Shown here piece by piece: positions 46,601 to 56,605 of a DNA stretch of 64,000 nucleotides. The position numbers and the translations under genes are program-made. The stretch is taken from positions 1 to 64,000 of the forward strand of contig JADBKU010000006.1 in assembly GCA_014896235.1 (NCBI GenBank). Direction: 5' to 3'. The first letter of the stretch is position 1, and each line of letters starts with the position of its first letter. The notes under the pieces were generated by a model. The model made no database searches and had not been told where the DNA came from. It saw nothing but the letters and a program-made list of their open reading frames with translations. Origin of the DNA: a bacterium. Its GTDB lineage: Bacteria; Desulfobacterota; Binatia; Binatales; Binataceae.

Positions 46601-46904
46601 CGAGATGCGCGAGGAGGGCCGCGGACCGATCGACGCGGCGATCGAAGCCGGCCATATCCGTTTCCGGCCGATTATCATGACCGCGCTCGCGATGATCCTC
46701 GGGATGCTGCCGATGGCGCTCGCGCTGGGCGAAGGTTCCGAGCAGAACGCGCCGCTGGGGCGCGCCGTAATCGGCGGCCTGTTCGCCGCGACGATGATGA
46801 CGCTGTTCGTGGTGCCGGCGGTATATTCGATCTTCAGCCGCAAGCTGATCGGCAAACACGAGCGCGACCAGCGCGTGATCCAGGCTTCGATGCCGGGAGC
46901 TTAG
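43665..46904 (+). CDS. RND efflux transporter permease (AcrB/MdtB-like)
   Basis: 1079 aa; IDLPVVMVVWSYPGLSAIDVERRMV; LGGIALAVGMLVDDATVEIENIHRN; FRPIIMTALAMILGMLPMALALGEGSEQNAPLGRAVIGGL. Confidence 0.95.
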   Translation: MMWLVRLALRRPLSVAVMALLMLVLGSLSFYEMNIDIFPAIDLPVVMVVWSYPGLSAIDVERRMVLISERAYSTTVDGIEHIESESINGLGLLKVYFHPGTDIGSAIAQINAVSETILTILPRGTQPPQIISYNASNVAVAQLNVYSDTLSGAQLFDYGLNFIRVQLFTIPGFSSPAPMGGVQRAVIANLDPRALYANNLSPYDVATALSQSNVVIPSGEARMGNYDYNIDINMSPATPAGFNSLPIKYVNGAPIFMRDVAPVSDTHQPQTNVVRVNGKPATFLLVIKHAAASTLAVVNAVKRRLPYIRATAIKGLNISLSFDQSTFVRAALWEVVREAGIAAALVALMVLVFVGSPRSMIIVIISIPLSILTAIVGLKLTGQTINTMTLGGIALAVGMLVDDATVEIENIHRNHAMGKPLLVAILDGATQIATPTLVGTLSICIVFFPVVLLTGVARFLFTPLALAVVFAMLTSYLLSRTLVPTMASYLLPDTHEEDPGSGLWGHFLRGFEALFERIRNGYVAALTGFIARRGLALTLVALMIAASIPLVWSVGEDFFPAVDAGLMKLHVRAPTGTRIERTEFIVDNIERAIRGIIPAREIAGITDTIGLPVSYDLAFYPTDNIGDQDAEILIQLSPNHHPTAVYQREIRAMLQRRFPTVTGYFQAADIINEVLNFGLPAAIDVQVSGNNLQNDYAIALRLQRKMRAIPGIVDLRIAEPLDYPTFRVNVDRAKALQVGVTMQDIASSLLASLSGDTLISPNFWLDPKNGVNYDVITQTPYHINDSVAALANTPLTNGANVGTVSVTPGAGAYNQPGANNSIMPAQLLSNVAAIVHSVDPAVINHYTVQRVIDVDCAVQGRDLGGATADVERAIARLGRLPAENRIVIRGQSQAMRESFTTMGAGLILAIILVYLLMVANFQSWLEPFIIMMAVPGALAGVLWILVLTHTTINVESLMGAIMAVGVGVANGNLLITFANEMREEGRGPIDAAIEAGHIRFRPIIMTALAMILGMLPMALALGEGSEQNAPLGRAVIGGLFAATMMTLFVVPAVYSIFSRKLIGKHERDQRVIQASMPGA

Positions 46905-46922
46905 GCGGAGGACTCATCGACC

Positions 46923-48065
46923 GTGGCCATCGAAACCTCCAACACCGCCGCGCATCGGCCGGGCCGCCGCCTGATGGCCGGATTGGGAATCGCGGCGCTG
47001 GCCGCGTTTGTCGCCTCGACCGGGCTGGTGATGGCGCATCAGTCGCGGCTCGAAACGCAAAGCCGCGAACTCGAACAGGAAATCGCGGCGGGACCCCATG
47101 TGCTGGTGGTTCCGGCCAGCCAATCGGGGGGCGGGCGAACGCTCGAGATTCCGGCGAGCGTCCATGGCTATATCGAAATTCCGGTCTACGCCAAGGTCGC
47201 CGGCTATATGAAGACCATCCGCGTCGACAAGGGTGATTTGGTGCGCGACCACGAAGTGCTCGCCGTTATCGAATCGCCGGAGACCGACAAGGCGGTCAAC
47301 GACGCGCGCGCCAACTACTGGCTGCAGCTCGTGACCGATCGCCGCGATCAGGTGCTCGTGCGCCAGGAAGTCATTCCGCTTCAGGCGGGCGACACGCAGC
47401 ACGCGCTGATGTTGCAGGCGAAGGCCGCGTACGAGCAGGAACTCGCGCTTCAGCAATATGAAATCGTGCGCGCGCCGTTCGACGCGATCGTGACCGCGCG
47501 TTACGTCGATCCCGGCGCGCTGATTCCGGAATCGACCGCGACCAACTCGGCCAATACGCCGATCGTGGCCCTGGCGACGCTGGAACCGGTCAGGATTTAC
47601 GCCAACATGCCGCAGTCGCTGGCGAGCTTCGTGCGCGATGGCGACCCGGTCGAAATCACCGTCTCCGAATATCCCGGCCGCGTGTTCACGGGAACCGTCA
47701 CGCGCCATCCGGCCGCGCTCGACGCCGATTCGCGCACGATGCTGGTCGAAACTGATCTTCCGAACCGCGACCATGCGCTGCTGCCAGGGATGTACGCCGA
47801 AATGAAAATCACCACGCGCGCCAGCGCCGAATCGATCACGGTCCCGGACGACGCGCTGGTCTTTCGCAACAACAAGGTTTACGTGCCGGTGGTGCGCGAC
47901 AGCCGCCTGCATCTGATCGGCGTCAGGCTTGGACGCGACGACGGCTATCACGTGGAGATTAGCGGCGACGTGCACGCGGGCGACCTGATCGCGATGAACG
48001 TCGGCCAAGCGGCGCGCGACGGCGAACAAGTTCAGATCGTGCGCGGTGAAAATAACGGCGGCTGA
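46923..48065 (+). CDS. RND efflux periplasmic adaptor subunit
   Basis: VAGYMKTIRVDKGDLVRDHEVLAVIESPETDKAV; ADSRTMLVETDLPNRDHALLPGMYAEMKI. Confidence 0.92.
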   Translation: MAIETSNTAAHRPGRRLMAGLGIAALAAFVASTGLVMAHQSRLETQSRELEQEIAAGPHVLVVPASQSGGGRTLEIPASVHGYIEIPVYAKVAGYMKTIRVDKGDLVRDHEVLAVIESPETDKAVNDARANYWLQLVTDRRDQVLVRQEVIPLQAGDTQHALMLQAKAAYEQELALQQYEIVRAPFDAIVTARYVDPGALIPESTATNSANTPIVALATLEPVRIYANMPQSLASFVRDGDPVEITVSEYPGRVFTGTVTRHPAALDADSRTMLVETDLPNRDHALLPGMYAEMKITTRASAESITVPDDALVFRNNKVYVPVVRDSRLHLIGVRLGRDDGYHVEISGDVHAGDLIAMNVGQAARDGEQVQIVRGENNGG

Positions 48066-48090
48066 ACCCGGTTGCGAGGGCGGCGCGCGG

Positions 48091-51000
48091 TCAAATCCGC
48101 AGGATTATCCCGCGGGTCGGCGCGCCCGTCGCCATCGCGATCGCCCGGACATAAAGCGCCACCTGCGCGCGGTATTCGTCCAGCCGCGCGCCCAGGTCCG
48201 CGTCGGTCTTGTAATCCACCACGGTCCACCGCTGCGCGCCGGCCGCGTCCATCTCCATATAGGCGAGATCGATAAGTCCCTCGACCAGAGTTCCATCATC
48301 GAGGACAACGCTGAGCGGCGTCTCTCTGCGCGCTTCCGCCGCGGCCGCGGCGCGGCGCAGCGGTTCGGCTTGCAGCGCTTGCGCGACCGCGGCGACCGCG
48401 GCCGCTATTTCATCGGCGCCGGAGCCGGTCATCCGCGCGAAATATTCCGCCTGCCGCGCGATCGCGTCGCGCCGCGCGTCAGGACGCGCCCGCTCCATCA
48501 CGGCGTGCACGAGCGCGCCGAACCGCCGCCCATGCGGACGATCCGGAGCATGCGGCAGCTCGATCACTTCAATCGCTTCGCTTTCAGGCGCGGCGCTCGC
48601 TCCGAGCGCCGCACTCTGGCTCGCCGGGACGATCTTGCGCGACGCCGTCGCGCCCGCGGCGAGCGCCATCGCGCGGCGCTCGCGCCACCGCTCGTGCTCA
48701 ATACGCGACCGTTCGGACCGGACTTGCCGCTCGTCCGCCCGTAATAACGATTCCTGCCGCAGCCCCATCGTCTCGCGCACGTTGAGTTCGAGCAGCGTGG
48801 TGTCCCACCAGACTACGCGATGCGCGCCGGCTTCCGGCCGATGCGTCCCCGGAGTCACGCCCGGTCCGCGCTGACGCGCATTCGGCGGACGAAAGCCGGC
48901 GCGCTCGGCTTTGAACGGCGGGCAGCCGGGACCGCCTCGTTCGATTGGCGCGCGAGCCTGCCCGGGGTCCGGATAGATCACGGGATGCAGCCGCGCGAGC
49001 CAGCCCTCGCGTCGTTCGTCGCCGACCGTCGGAACCACGAGCAGGTCGCGCGCCCGCGTCGTCGCGACGTAGAGCAATCGCACCGCTTCCTCCTGTTCGC
49101 GGCGCATTTCCTCCGCTTCCCGATCGAGCAATTCGCGCGGCGCGCATCCGGCGATTCTCAGCGCGCACAGCCGCCGCTCGGAATCCAGAAAGCGGCCGGC
49201 GCGAGCCGGCGTTTCGTTGCAGGTCGAATCGGCGAGAATCACGACCTGGAATTCGAGACCCTTGGCGCGATGCACCGTCATCAGGCGCACCCCCTCGGCC
49301 CCGTCTTCGACGACCGGCACGTCGCCCGCCTGCTCGCGTTCGCCGCGGTCTTCGAGAAATTCCAGAAACCCGCGCATCGAGCGCGCACCGGCGCGGCTGT
49401 CGTAGCGCCGCGCGATATCCATCAGCCGTCCGATATTGGCCAGCGCCTGATCGCCGTTGGGCCAGATCGCGATCGCCGCATGCGCGCGCGTCGCCGCCAG
49501 CAGCCGCGCGATCGTCTCCGCGATCGGCCGCCGGTTCCGCTCATGATGGAGTCCGCGGAGAATCGCGAGCGCCGCGGGAATCTCGCGCAATCGCTCCGGG
49601 AGATCGTCCGGCGGCGGGGCGAACGGATGCAGCCGGCCGATCGTTGCGCGGTATTCGAGCAGCGGGCCGTCGGCGATCGCGAAGAGCGGACCGTGCAGGG
49701 TCGCGAAAACCAGCAATTCGTCGTCGGGCCGCTCGATCGCGCCGAGCGCGTTGCGCAGCGCCTCGATCTCCTCTCGCTGATGGAACGAGCCGCCGCGCAC
49801 AAGAACGTGCGGCACATGCCGCGCCTCCAGCGCGCGCACGTAACGCCGCGTCACGTCCCGCCCGTGCGAATTCATCCGCCGGAACAGGACGCATACGTGC
49901 CGCGGCCTGACCGGAACGCGCAGGTTCGGCGCCTCGCGTTCCGTCACCGTCCAGCCGCTCTCGTCAACCAGCCATTTGATCCATGCCGCAATCGCGTCGG
50001 CCTCCGATTCCTCGATCCGCCACTTGGTGATCGAGCCGTAATCGCCGTACGGATTCGGCGCCGGCAGCGCGACGATCGCCGGTTGGTCAGGGTACGGCCG
50101 CCGAAAGCCCTTCAGCGCGACGTACGATGGCTGCGTCGGCGTTTCCGCAGACGCCGGCGGCGCGAACGCATCCGCGAACGCCGAGTTGATCATGCCCTGC
50201 AGTTCGGGTTCCGGCGTCGCGCGGAAACTCACGGTCAGATATTCGATTTCCGCGCCGGCCGCGATCAATCGGCGCTTGATCGATTCGTAAAGCGCCACGT
50301 CCGCGCGCCGGAACCGATAAATCGATTGCTTCGGATCGCCGACCAGGAACAGCTTGCCCGCCGCCGGCCGTGCGGCGCGCCAATCGTCAACCGCCGGATC
50401 GTCCGCCGCGAGCAGCATCAGGATTTCCGCCTGCAAAGGATCGGTGTCCTGGAATTCGTCCACCAGAATATGGGTGAAACGGCGCTGCAACTCGCCGCGC
50501 ACGGCGGCGTTGCGGCGAATCAAGTCGCGCGCCGTAAGCAGCAGATCGAGAAAATCGAGCCGTCCCTCGCGCCGCTTGATCTCCTGATATTCGGCGACCA
50601 CCGGCCACAGTTCGCGCCGCAGCAGCGGCGCCAGATTCGCGCCCGCGCGGTCGCGGAATTCGGCCAGCCGCGCGCGCAGCGCGTCGCGCCGTTCGAGAAT
50701 CGGCGCGCGCCTGATCTCGCCGAAAAATTCGCCGCCGCCGCGCCATCGCCAGCGCCCGTCGGCGCCGCCGAGCAGCGCCGTCAGGGCGTGTTCGAGCGCG
50801 TCGTAATCGCGCGGCCGGACCCGTTCGAGCCGCGTCGCCTCGGCGATCGGCCGCGCGATCTGGTCGAGCGCGCGCGCCAGCCAATCCTGCGGATCGCCGG
50901 CGCGCGCCAATTCGCCTAATTCCGCGATTTCCGCCACCAGGCCGTCGATCGCCGAATCGCGCTCAAAGGGCTCGTCGGCCCATGCGCAATCGAAGTCGCG

Positions 51001-51591
51001 CCACTCGATCAAGTCGCGCGCCGCCGCCAACAGCGCGGGCCGCGGTCCGTCGCGGTCGCCGGGATCGCGCCGGCGCAGGATTCGCCGCAAACCCTCGCCC
51101 GGCGCCGCGAGCGCGCGCTCGAACCAGCGCTCGAAGGCCTGCTCGATCATCTCTTCGGCCTCGTCGTCGCCGGCGACCGCGAATTCCGGATCGACGCCGG
51201 CCGCGACCGGATAGTCGCGCAGCAGGTCGGCGCAAAATGAATGGATCGTGCCGATTCGCGCCTCTTCGAGCTTGCGCAGGGCGTCGTCGAGGCGGCCGCG
51301 CGCGGCAGCGTCGTCCGCCGCGCGCCGCCCGCGTTCAATCTCGCCGCGCAAGCGCAGCTTGAGCTCGCCCGCGGCCTTGTCGGTGAAAGTGACGGCGACG
51401 ATCCGATCCAGACTGGCGACGCCGGCCGCCAGCGCCGCCGCGATCCGCCCCACCAGCGCGGTGGTTTTGCCCGCGCCAGCCGCCGCTTCGACGATCAGCG
51501 TGGCGTCAAAATCCGTCCGGATTCGCGCGCGCGCGCGGGCGTCGGCCAGTTCCGCTGCCGGCGCGCCTAGCGCTGCTTCCTGAGACGCCAT
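48091..51591 (-). CDS. AddA/RecB-like UvrD-family helicase-nuclease
   Basis: VEAAAGAGKTTALVGRI; HILVDEFQDTDPLQAEILMLL; LMTVHRAKGLEFQVVIL; C-terminal WTVVDYKTDADLG nuclease motif. Confidence 0.92.
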   Translation of the reverse strand: MASQEAALGAPAAELADARARARIRTDFDATLIVEAAAGAGKTTALVGRIAAALAAGVASLDRIVAVTFTDKAAGELKLRLRGEIERGRRAADDAAARGRLDDALRKLEEARIGTIHSFCADLLRDYPVAAGVDPEFAVAGDDEAEEMIEQAFERWFERALAAPGEGLRRILRRRDPGDRDGPRPALLAAARDLIEWRDFDCAWADEPFERDSAIDGLVAEIAELGELARAGDPQDWLARALDQIARPIAEATRLERVRPRDYDALEHALTALLGGADGRWRWRGGGEFFGEIRRAPILERRDALRARLAEFRDRAGANLAPLLRRELWPVVAEYQEIKRREGRLDFLDLLLTARDLIRRNAAVRGELQRRFTHILVDEFQDTDPLQAEILMLLAADDPAVDDWRAARPAAGKLFLVGDPKQSIYRFRRADVALYESIKRRLIAAGAEIEYLTVSFRATPEPELQGMINSAFADAFAPPASAETPTQPSYVALKGFRRPYPDQPAIVALPAPNPYGDYGSITKWRIEESEADAIAAWIKWLVDESGWTVTEREAPNLRVPVRPRHVCVLFRRMNSHGRDVTRRYVRALEARHVPHVLVRGGSFHQREEIEALRNALGAIERPDDELLVFATLHGPLFAIADGPLLEYRATIGRLHPFAPPPDDLPERLREIPAALAILRGLHHERNRRPIAETIARLLAATRAHAAIAIWPNGDQALANIGRLMDIARRYDSRAGARSMRGFLEFLEDRGEREQAGDVPVVEDGAEGVRLMTVHRAKGLEFQVVILADSTCNETPARAGRFLDSERRLCALRIAGCAPRELLDREAEEMRREQEEAVRLLYVATTRARDLLVVPTVGDERREGWLARLHPVIYPDPGQARAPIERGGPGCPPFKAERAGFRPPNARQRGPGVTPGTHRPEAGAHRVVWWDTTLLELNVRETMGLRQESLLRADERQVRSERSRIEHERWRERRAMALAAGATASRKIVPASQSAALGASAAPESEAIEVIELPHAPDRPHGRRFGALVHAVMERARPDARRDAIARQAEYFARMTGSGADEIAAAVAAVAQALQAEPLRRAAAAAEARRETPLSVVLDDGTLVEGLIDLAYMEMDAAGAQRWTVVDYKTDADLGARLDEYRAQVALYVRAIAMATGAPTRGIILRI

Positions 51592-54500
51592 AACGGTTCA
51601 AGCCGGCGCGCCGCCGCGTTCAGTTTTCGGCCGGCGGCTTCGTCCGCGGCCTCGTCGGTTTTATGATTCACGCGCGCCTCCTCATAAGGCCCGCAGACGC
51701 GCCGATAATCGCAATACTCGCATTCGCCGCGAGCGGGAGCGGCCGGCAAAAATCCCTCCGCGATCGCCCCTGACACCACCATCGCAAATTGCGCCGCAGC
51801 CTCACGCGTCCGCTCGTCGAGCGCGACCACGCGCTCCTCGAAACCTCCCGTAGCGGTGCAATAGTAGAGCCGGCCCGCGACGACGGGCTCGCCGAGAATC
51901 CGTTCCGCCGCCATCGCGTAAAGCGCCGGTTGAAGGATGCGTCCGCCGCCGATTATGAGATTGCGATCCGCGCGCACGCGCCCCGTCTTGTAATCGGTGA
52001 TGCGCAACTCGCCATTTGGCCCGCGCTCCACGAGATCGATCGATCCGCGCAGATTCAATCCGATACCCAGATCGATCGGCGCGGCGACGCTCGCCGGATC
52101 GGCCTGCGCGCGATCTTTCAGGCCGAAAGCCAGCTCAAATCGTTCCGGCCGCCACAACTGAGCTTCTTCGGCCATGCGCCGCAGCCATTCCCGCAAATCC
52201 GCGCGGATCGAGTCGATGCCGTCGAGCCAGACACGCTCGATCGCCGGCCACAGCCGCTCACGATAGATCGCCGCGACGCGCTCCAGATGAGTTTCGAGCG
52301 CGGCTTGCGCTTCCGGCAGCGTCTGCGCCGTTACGGGAAGAGCGCCGGCAGCGCGCAGCGCCGTTAGAATTTCGTACTGGACCTCATGGAACAGCGCGCC
52401 ACGCGTCAAAGGATCGATCGCGTCGATCGCTTCTATCTCTTCGCGCGGCTCCAACCGCTGAATCGCATATAGAAAGAATCGATACGGACAGGCCGCGTAA
52501 TGCTGCAACGCGGTCGCCGAATACGATCGGGCGTCCGTGCGATGCGCCGCGAGGACGGTCTGTTCCGCCGGTTCCGGATCGACCATCCCGTCGTTGCGCG
52601 TCCATAGCCGCCGCCAGCGCCGCGCCCGCGCGCGCAACGCCCGGGCAAGATGCGGATTTGCCGAAAGCAGATAATGCGCCGCGCCTTGCGTCGATTCTGC
52701 ATCGCCGCCGCCCAGCCGATCGAGCAGAGCGAGGTCGAATTCCGCCTCGTCGATCGCGTCCTCGGGGCGCTCCGGCGCCGGCCATCCCGGACGCATCGCG
52801 CGCTCGCCCGCCGCGCGCCGCGCAAGTTCGTCGAAGCCGGGCAGCTGTCCTTCCGCGGCGCGCAGAATTTCCAGCGCATAAAAAGAGGGCACTCGCGGCC
52901 GGCCATGCTCCAAATCCACGCGCGGATAGGTCAGTATCAATCGCCGCCGCGCCGCCCCGACGACCAGTTTGAGCGCCAGCCGCTCGTGCGCGATTCGTTC
53001 GGCCTGGGTCGCAAGCGCGGAATCGATCCGGCGCCGTTCGGCGTCGCGCAGGAGCGGATCTTCGACGAGTTTGCGCGGAAACCCGCGCTCCGCCAGCCCC
53101 GGCGCGATCACGATGTCGAAGGCCATGCCACGCAGCGCCTCGGGCGTGCCGACAAAAACCGCGCCCGCGCGCCGGGTGGTTTGCGGCGGCTCGATGCGCC
53201 CCAGGCGCCGGCCCAATACCGATCGGACCTCGGCAAGCGTTACCGGACCGACCGGGCCCATCGGACGCAATTCGGCAAGCGCGCGCAACGCCTCCTCCGC
53301 GTCGCGAATCGAGATCGCCGCGAGCGCTTCCAATCGATTCAGCCATTCTTCCCACAGCGCCGCGTCAGGCAGCGCGGCGAGCGCGTCGATAATCGGCAGC
53401 GCGACCTTGCGCAGATGGTCGAGGTCGGCGATTTCGCGATCCAACGCCGCCGCGCCCGCGCCGTCTTCCGCTTCCAGCGCGGCGCGTTTGAGGCGCAGCT
53501 CCGCGTCCAGTCCCGCCAGCCGCCGCGCCCACCGCTCGCGGCCGCCGATCACCGCGGCATCGACGAGCAGCTTTTCCCATCGCCACGGCGCCCGCGATCC
53601 GGCGTCAGGCGCGTCCGCCGCATGCTCCCGCCGATCGGCCGCATCAGCCTCGTCCTCCGCCCGCGCCTGCGCGTTGGCCGGGAAAATTCCGCCCGGCGGA
53701 ATCGCGGGCGAAATCTCCGCCGGAGTTATGGGCAGTTGCGCGAGCGAAAGGTACTCGCCGAAGCGCCGCGCCGAAAATTTTTCCGCCGCGCACGCGAGCA
53801 GCGCCAGAAGCGCACGGCCGCCGGGTTCGGGCCGCGCGCATTCCGCGGCGAACCATGCGGGGATTCCCGCGCGCGCGAACGTCTCTTCCAAATACGGCGC
53901 ATACCGGTAACCGTCGCGCGCGGCGACCGCGATTCGATCGAAACGCACGCCCGCGCCCGCCGCGGCCAATATGCTCCGGGCGATCTCGACGCATTCCTGC
54001 ATCTCGCCCGCCGCCGACGCCAGCGTAACCGAGTCATCGAGCGGGCACGGTTCCGGCTCGGACGAAGCGAACAAATGACGCCGGAGACGCGCCAGCGAAT
54101 TCTCTTCGGCGCTGCCACCGCGCGCATCGGCCGCGTCCGGATCGTCCGGCGGCTCGTGCAAGTCGATCCGCAGATTCGCGTTCCGAAGCGCCGCGGCCAG
54201 CAAGTCGAACGTGCGATCGTCGCCGGCCGGAACCGTCGCAAGCGCGCTTGCCGCGCGCGCGGCGAGCGCCGCCGCGAGTTCCGCTTTGAGCGCCGAATCA
54301 ACCCGTACGTCGAGCATCACCGCCGGGATGCCGACGAGCGGCGCCGCCGGAACGTCGTCGAGCGCGGCGCGCGCCGCCCGGAAAATCCCGGCCGCGTCCG
54401 CCAGCCGGGCCGTGCGCAGTTCCAACCCGAATCGTTCCAGCAGCGCGGCCAGCGCGGCGCCGCCCGGTTCGACCGCGCACAGCGCGGCGCCGCCGATTCC

Positions 54501-54905
54501 CGCCATGCGCAATTCGCTGAGCGTTTGCGCGAGCGCGCGCGGAAACCCGGGACGATCCGCGACCGGCGCGAACCAGGCCAGCGCCGGATCGTCGCGCAAC
54601 GCGAAGGCGGTCCGCGCCGCGACCGCCTCGAGCGCCAGGCCCTCGGCCGGCGCAAGACCGGCCTCGGCCAGCCGCGTGGCCGCGAGCGCAGCCGCGAGAT
54701 GATCGAAGCTCATCCGGTAAAGCCCGAAGCGGGCGCCGCCGCGCCCCTCGACCGATCGCGCAAGGTCGGCCGCGGCCATCCCGTTCGCGGCGGCGATCAA
54801 GGCCGGCTCGGCCGGCCCGCTTCCGAGCAAAAATCGCTCGGCCGCCGCGAGCCGCACCGATGCACTCGCGGAACGGACGATCGTTATTTTCCCCGCTGAA
54901 CTCAT
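51567..54905 (-). CDS. AddB-like PD-(D/E)XK nuclease / exonuclease subunit
   Basis: 1112 aa; ELRITDYKTGRVRADRNLI; C-terminal CEYCDYRRVCG Fe-S-type Cys cluster; overlaps the AddA-like start. Confidence 0.85.
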   Translation of the reverse strand: MSSAGKITIVRSASASVRLAAAERFLLGSGPAEPALIAAANGMAAADLARSVEGRGGARFGLYRMSFDHLAAALAATRLAEAGLAPAEGLALEAVAARTAFALRDDPALAWFAPVADRPGFPRALAQTLSELRMAGIGGAALCAVEPGGAALAALLERFGLELRTARLADAAGIFRAARAALDDVPAAPLVGIPAVMLDVRVDSALKAELAAALAARAASALATVPAGDDRTFDLLAAALRNANLRIDLHEPPDDPDAADARGGSAEENSLARLRRHLFASSEPEPCPLDDSVTLASAAGEMQECVEIARSILAAAGAGVRFDRIAVAARDGYRYAPYLEETFARAGIPAWFAAECARPEPGGRALLALLACAAEKFSARRFGEYLSLAQLPITPAEISPAIPPGGIFPANAQARAEDEADAADRREHAADAPDAGSRAPWRWEKLLVDAAVIGGRERWARRLAGLDAELRLKRAALEAEDGAGAAALDREIADLDHLRKVALPIIDALAALPDAALWEEWLNRLEALAAISIRDAEEALRALAELRPMGPVGPVTLAEVRSVLGRRLGRIEPPQTTRRAGAVFVGTPEALRGMAFDIVIAPGLAERGFPRKLVEDPLLRDAERRRIDSALATQAERIAHERLALKLVVGAARRRLILTYPRVDLEHGRPRVPSFYALEILRAAEGQLPGFDELARRAAGERAMRPGWPAPERPEDAIDEAEFDLALLDRLGGGDAESTQGAAHYLLSANPHLARALRARARRWRRLWTRNDGMVDPEPAEQTVLAAHRTDARSYSATALQHYAACPYRFFLYAIQRLEPREEIEAIDAIDPLTRGALFHEVQYEILTALRAAGALPVTAQTLPEAQAALETHLERVAAIYRERLWPAIERVWLDGIDSIRADLREWLRRMAEEAQLWRPERFELAFGLKDRAQADPASVAAPIDLGIGLNLRGSIDLVERGPNGELRITDYKTGRVRADRNLIIGGGRILQPALYAMAAERILGEPVVAGRLYYCTATGGFEERVVALDERTREAAAQFAMVVSGAIAEGFLPAAPARGECEYCDYRRVCGPYEEARVNHKTDEAADEAAGRKLNAAARRLEPLWRLRKQR

Positions 54906-54923
54906 CGGCGCGCGCGGGCGCGA

Positions 54924-55766
54924 TCAATCAGCGATCCAAACCGAATCGCCCACCTTGACCGTGCCCGGCGCGCCGATCGACGCGAACAGGCCGAGCGTCG
55001 CGCGATGGGCCTCTGCGATCGTTCGCAGCACGCGCAAGTCGCGCGGCAGATCGCTTTGCCGATGCGTCGTCATCACGCAGCGCAACGCGGGATGAGCCGA
55101 GACGATTTTGACGCCGCCGATTTCGATCGTGCCGCCGAGCCATCCGTCCTCGACAAAGCCTTCCGCCGCCTCGCCCGTATCGACGAGGATATTCGGGCGG
55201 AAACGGCGCGCATCGAGGCGCGCGTCCGGACCGATCAGCGCGGCGAGATGCGCCAGCGTGCCGGTCGCCAACAGATGGATTTCGGCCGAATCGAAGAATC
55301 CTCCGTTCAGGAGCGAAAAACTCGGCGGCATCGTCGCGCGCGTCAGTCCCGGCATCACCTGCTCGATCCGCACGTCGGCGAAAATCGTGTCGGGATCGAT
55401 GCCCGCCCGCGTATGCTGCTTCGGACGGGCGCGTTCGACCGTCACCTCGCGCCCCAAGAATGCGGAAAGCTCCTTGGCCGCATCGGCGGCTGCCGGATCG
55501 ACCATCCGCCCGTCCGGCAGCGAGATTTTAACCGGCGTCGCGGCGCCCGCCGCCGGTTCGCCCTCGTAGCGCGCGCTCAGCTCGAACATCCGCGCGAATT
55601 TCTTGGCGCTCACGATAAAACCGGTCGCCGTCTCGCGCAGCGCCCATGCGCGATCGCCGATCGCGCCATGCTCGCCGACCACCAGCGCTTCAAGCCGCTC
55701 GCCGAGCATCGATTTCACCGGATACCGGTACAACTCTTTGACCACGCCGATCTGACGTCTCGCCAT
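54924..55766 (-). CDS. MOSC domain protein
   Basis: VKELYRYPVKSMLGERLEALVVGEHGAIGDRAWAL; FRPNILVDTGEAAEGFVEDGWLGGTIEIG. Confidence 0.92.
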   Translation of the reverse strand: MARRQIGVVKELYRYPVKSMLGERLEALVVGEHGAIGDRAWALRETATGFIVSAKKFARMFELSARYEGEPAAGAATPVKISLPDGRMVDPAAADAAKELSAFLGREVTVERARPKQHTRAGIDPDTIFADVRIEQVMPGLTRATMPPSFSLLNGGFFDSAEIHLLATGTLAHLAALIGPDARLDARRFRPNILVDTGEAAEGFVEDGWLGGTIEIGGVKIVSAHPALRCVMTTHRQSDLPRDLRVLRTIAEAHRATLGLFASIGAPGTVKVGDSVWIAD

Positions 55767-55819
55767 AATTCCCGCTTTCGCCCGGCGCGATTCCAGGCGC
55801 CTGCGCGATCCCTATCGAA

Positions 55820-56605
55820 TCAATCCGCCAGCGCAACCGCGTCGCCAAGCCGAATCGTTCCGCCAGCGGCCACGGCCGCGAACAGGCCGACGTACGCCTG
55901 ATGATGCTCCCACGCGGCGCGCAGCGTTTCCGGCCGATGCGGCAGTTCGTCCTGCGGCCAGATCGTCATCGCGCAGCGCAGCGCGGGCCGCGCGCCGGCG
56001 ATCCTGACCTCGGCCCCAATTTCGATCGTTCCTTCGAGCCATCCGTCTTCGACGAAACCCTCCGCATCCGGGACCGTCTCGACCAGGATATTAGGCCGGA
56101 AACGGCGCGGATCGAAATCCGCCGCCGGCTCGAGGTTCCGGAGATGCGCGAGCGTGCCGGTCGCAAGCAGATGGAGCACGTCCTCGTCGAAGAAATCGCG
56201 CGGCGGGAGCGGCGCCGCGCCGCGCATGATCGCCTCGCGCTCGGCCGGGCTGAGCGGCGCCGTGCGAATCCGCTCGAAACGGACCTCCCGCTTGAGCATC
56301 GCCGCGATCGCATCGGCAGCCGCGGCGCCGCCGGCCAGATGCAGCCGCCCGTCCGGCGTTTCGATTCGCACGCGCGCGGCGGCGTCCGCGACCGGATCGC
56401 CTTCCCAGAAGGCGCGCGCTTCCAGCATCCGCGGAAACGCCCGCGCGCTGATCGCGCCGCCATAGCTGGCGTCGATCACCGCCCACGCTCGATCGCCGGC
56501 GATTCCGCGTTCGCTCACGAGCGCCCGGTCGAGCGCCTCGCCGCGCATCGATTTCACTGGATATCGCCAGAGCGCCTTGACCGTGCCGATTCGCCGCCGT
56601 GCCAT
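55820..56605 (-). CDS. MOSC domain protein (tandem paralogue)
   Basis: VKALWRYPVKSMRGEALDRALVSERGIAGDRAWAVID; FRPNILVETVPDAEGFVEDGWLEGTIEIG. Confidence 0.92.
   Translation of the reverse strand: MARRRIGTVKALWRYPVKSMRGEALDRALVSERGIAGDRAWAVIDASYGGAISARAFPRMLEARAFWEGDPVADAAARVRIETPDGRLHLAGGAAAADAIAAMLKREVRFERIRTAPLSPAEREAIMRGAAPLPPRDFFDEDVLHLLATGTLAHLRNLEPAADFDPRRFRPNILVETVPDAEGFVEDGWLEGTIEIGAEVRIAGARPALRCAMTIWPQDELPHRPETLRAAWEHHQAYVGLFAAVAAGGTIRLGDAVALAD

Noticed and set aside
48820-50919. 699-aa plus-strand ORF
   Set aside because: Antisense to the AddA-like gene; arginine-rich shadow frame.
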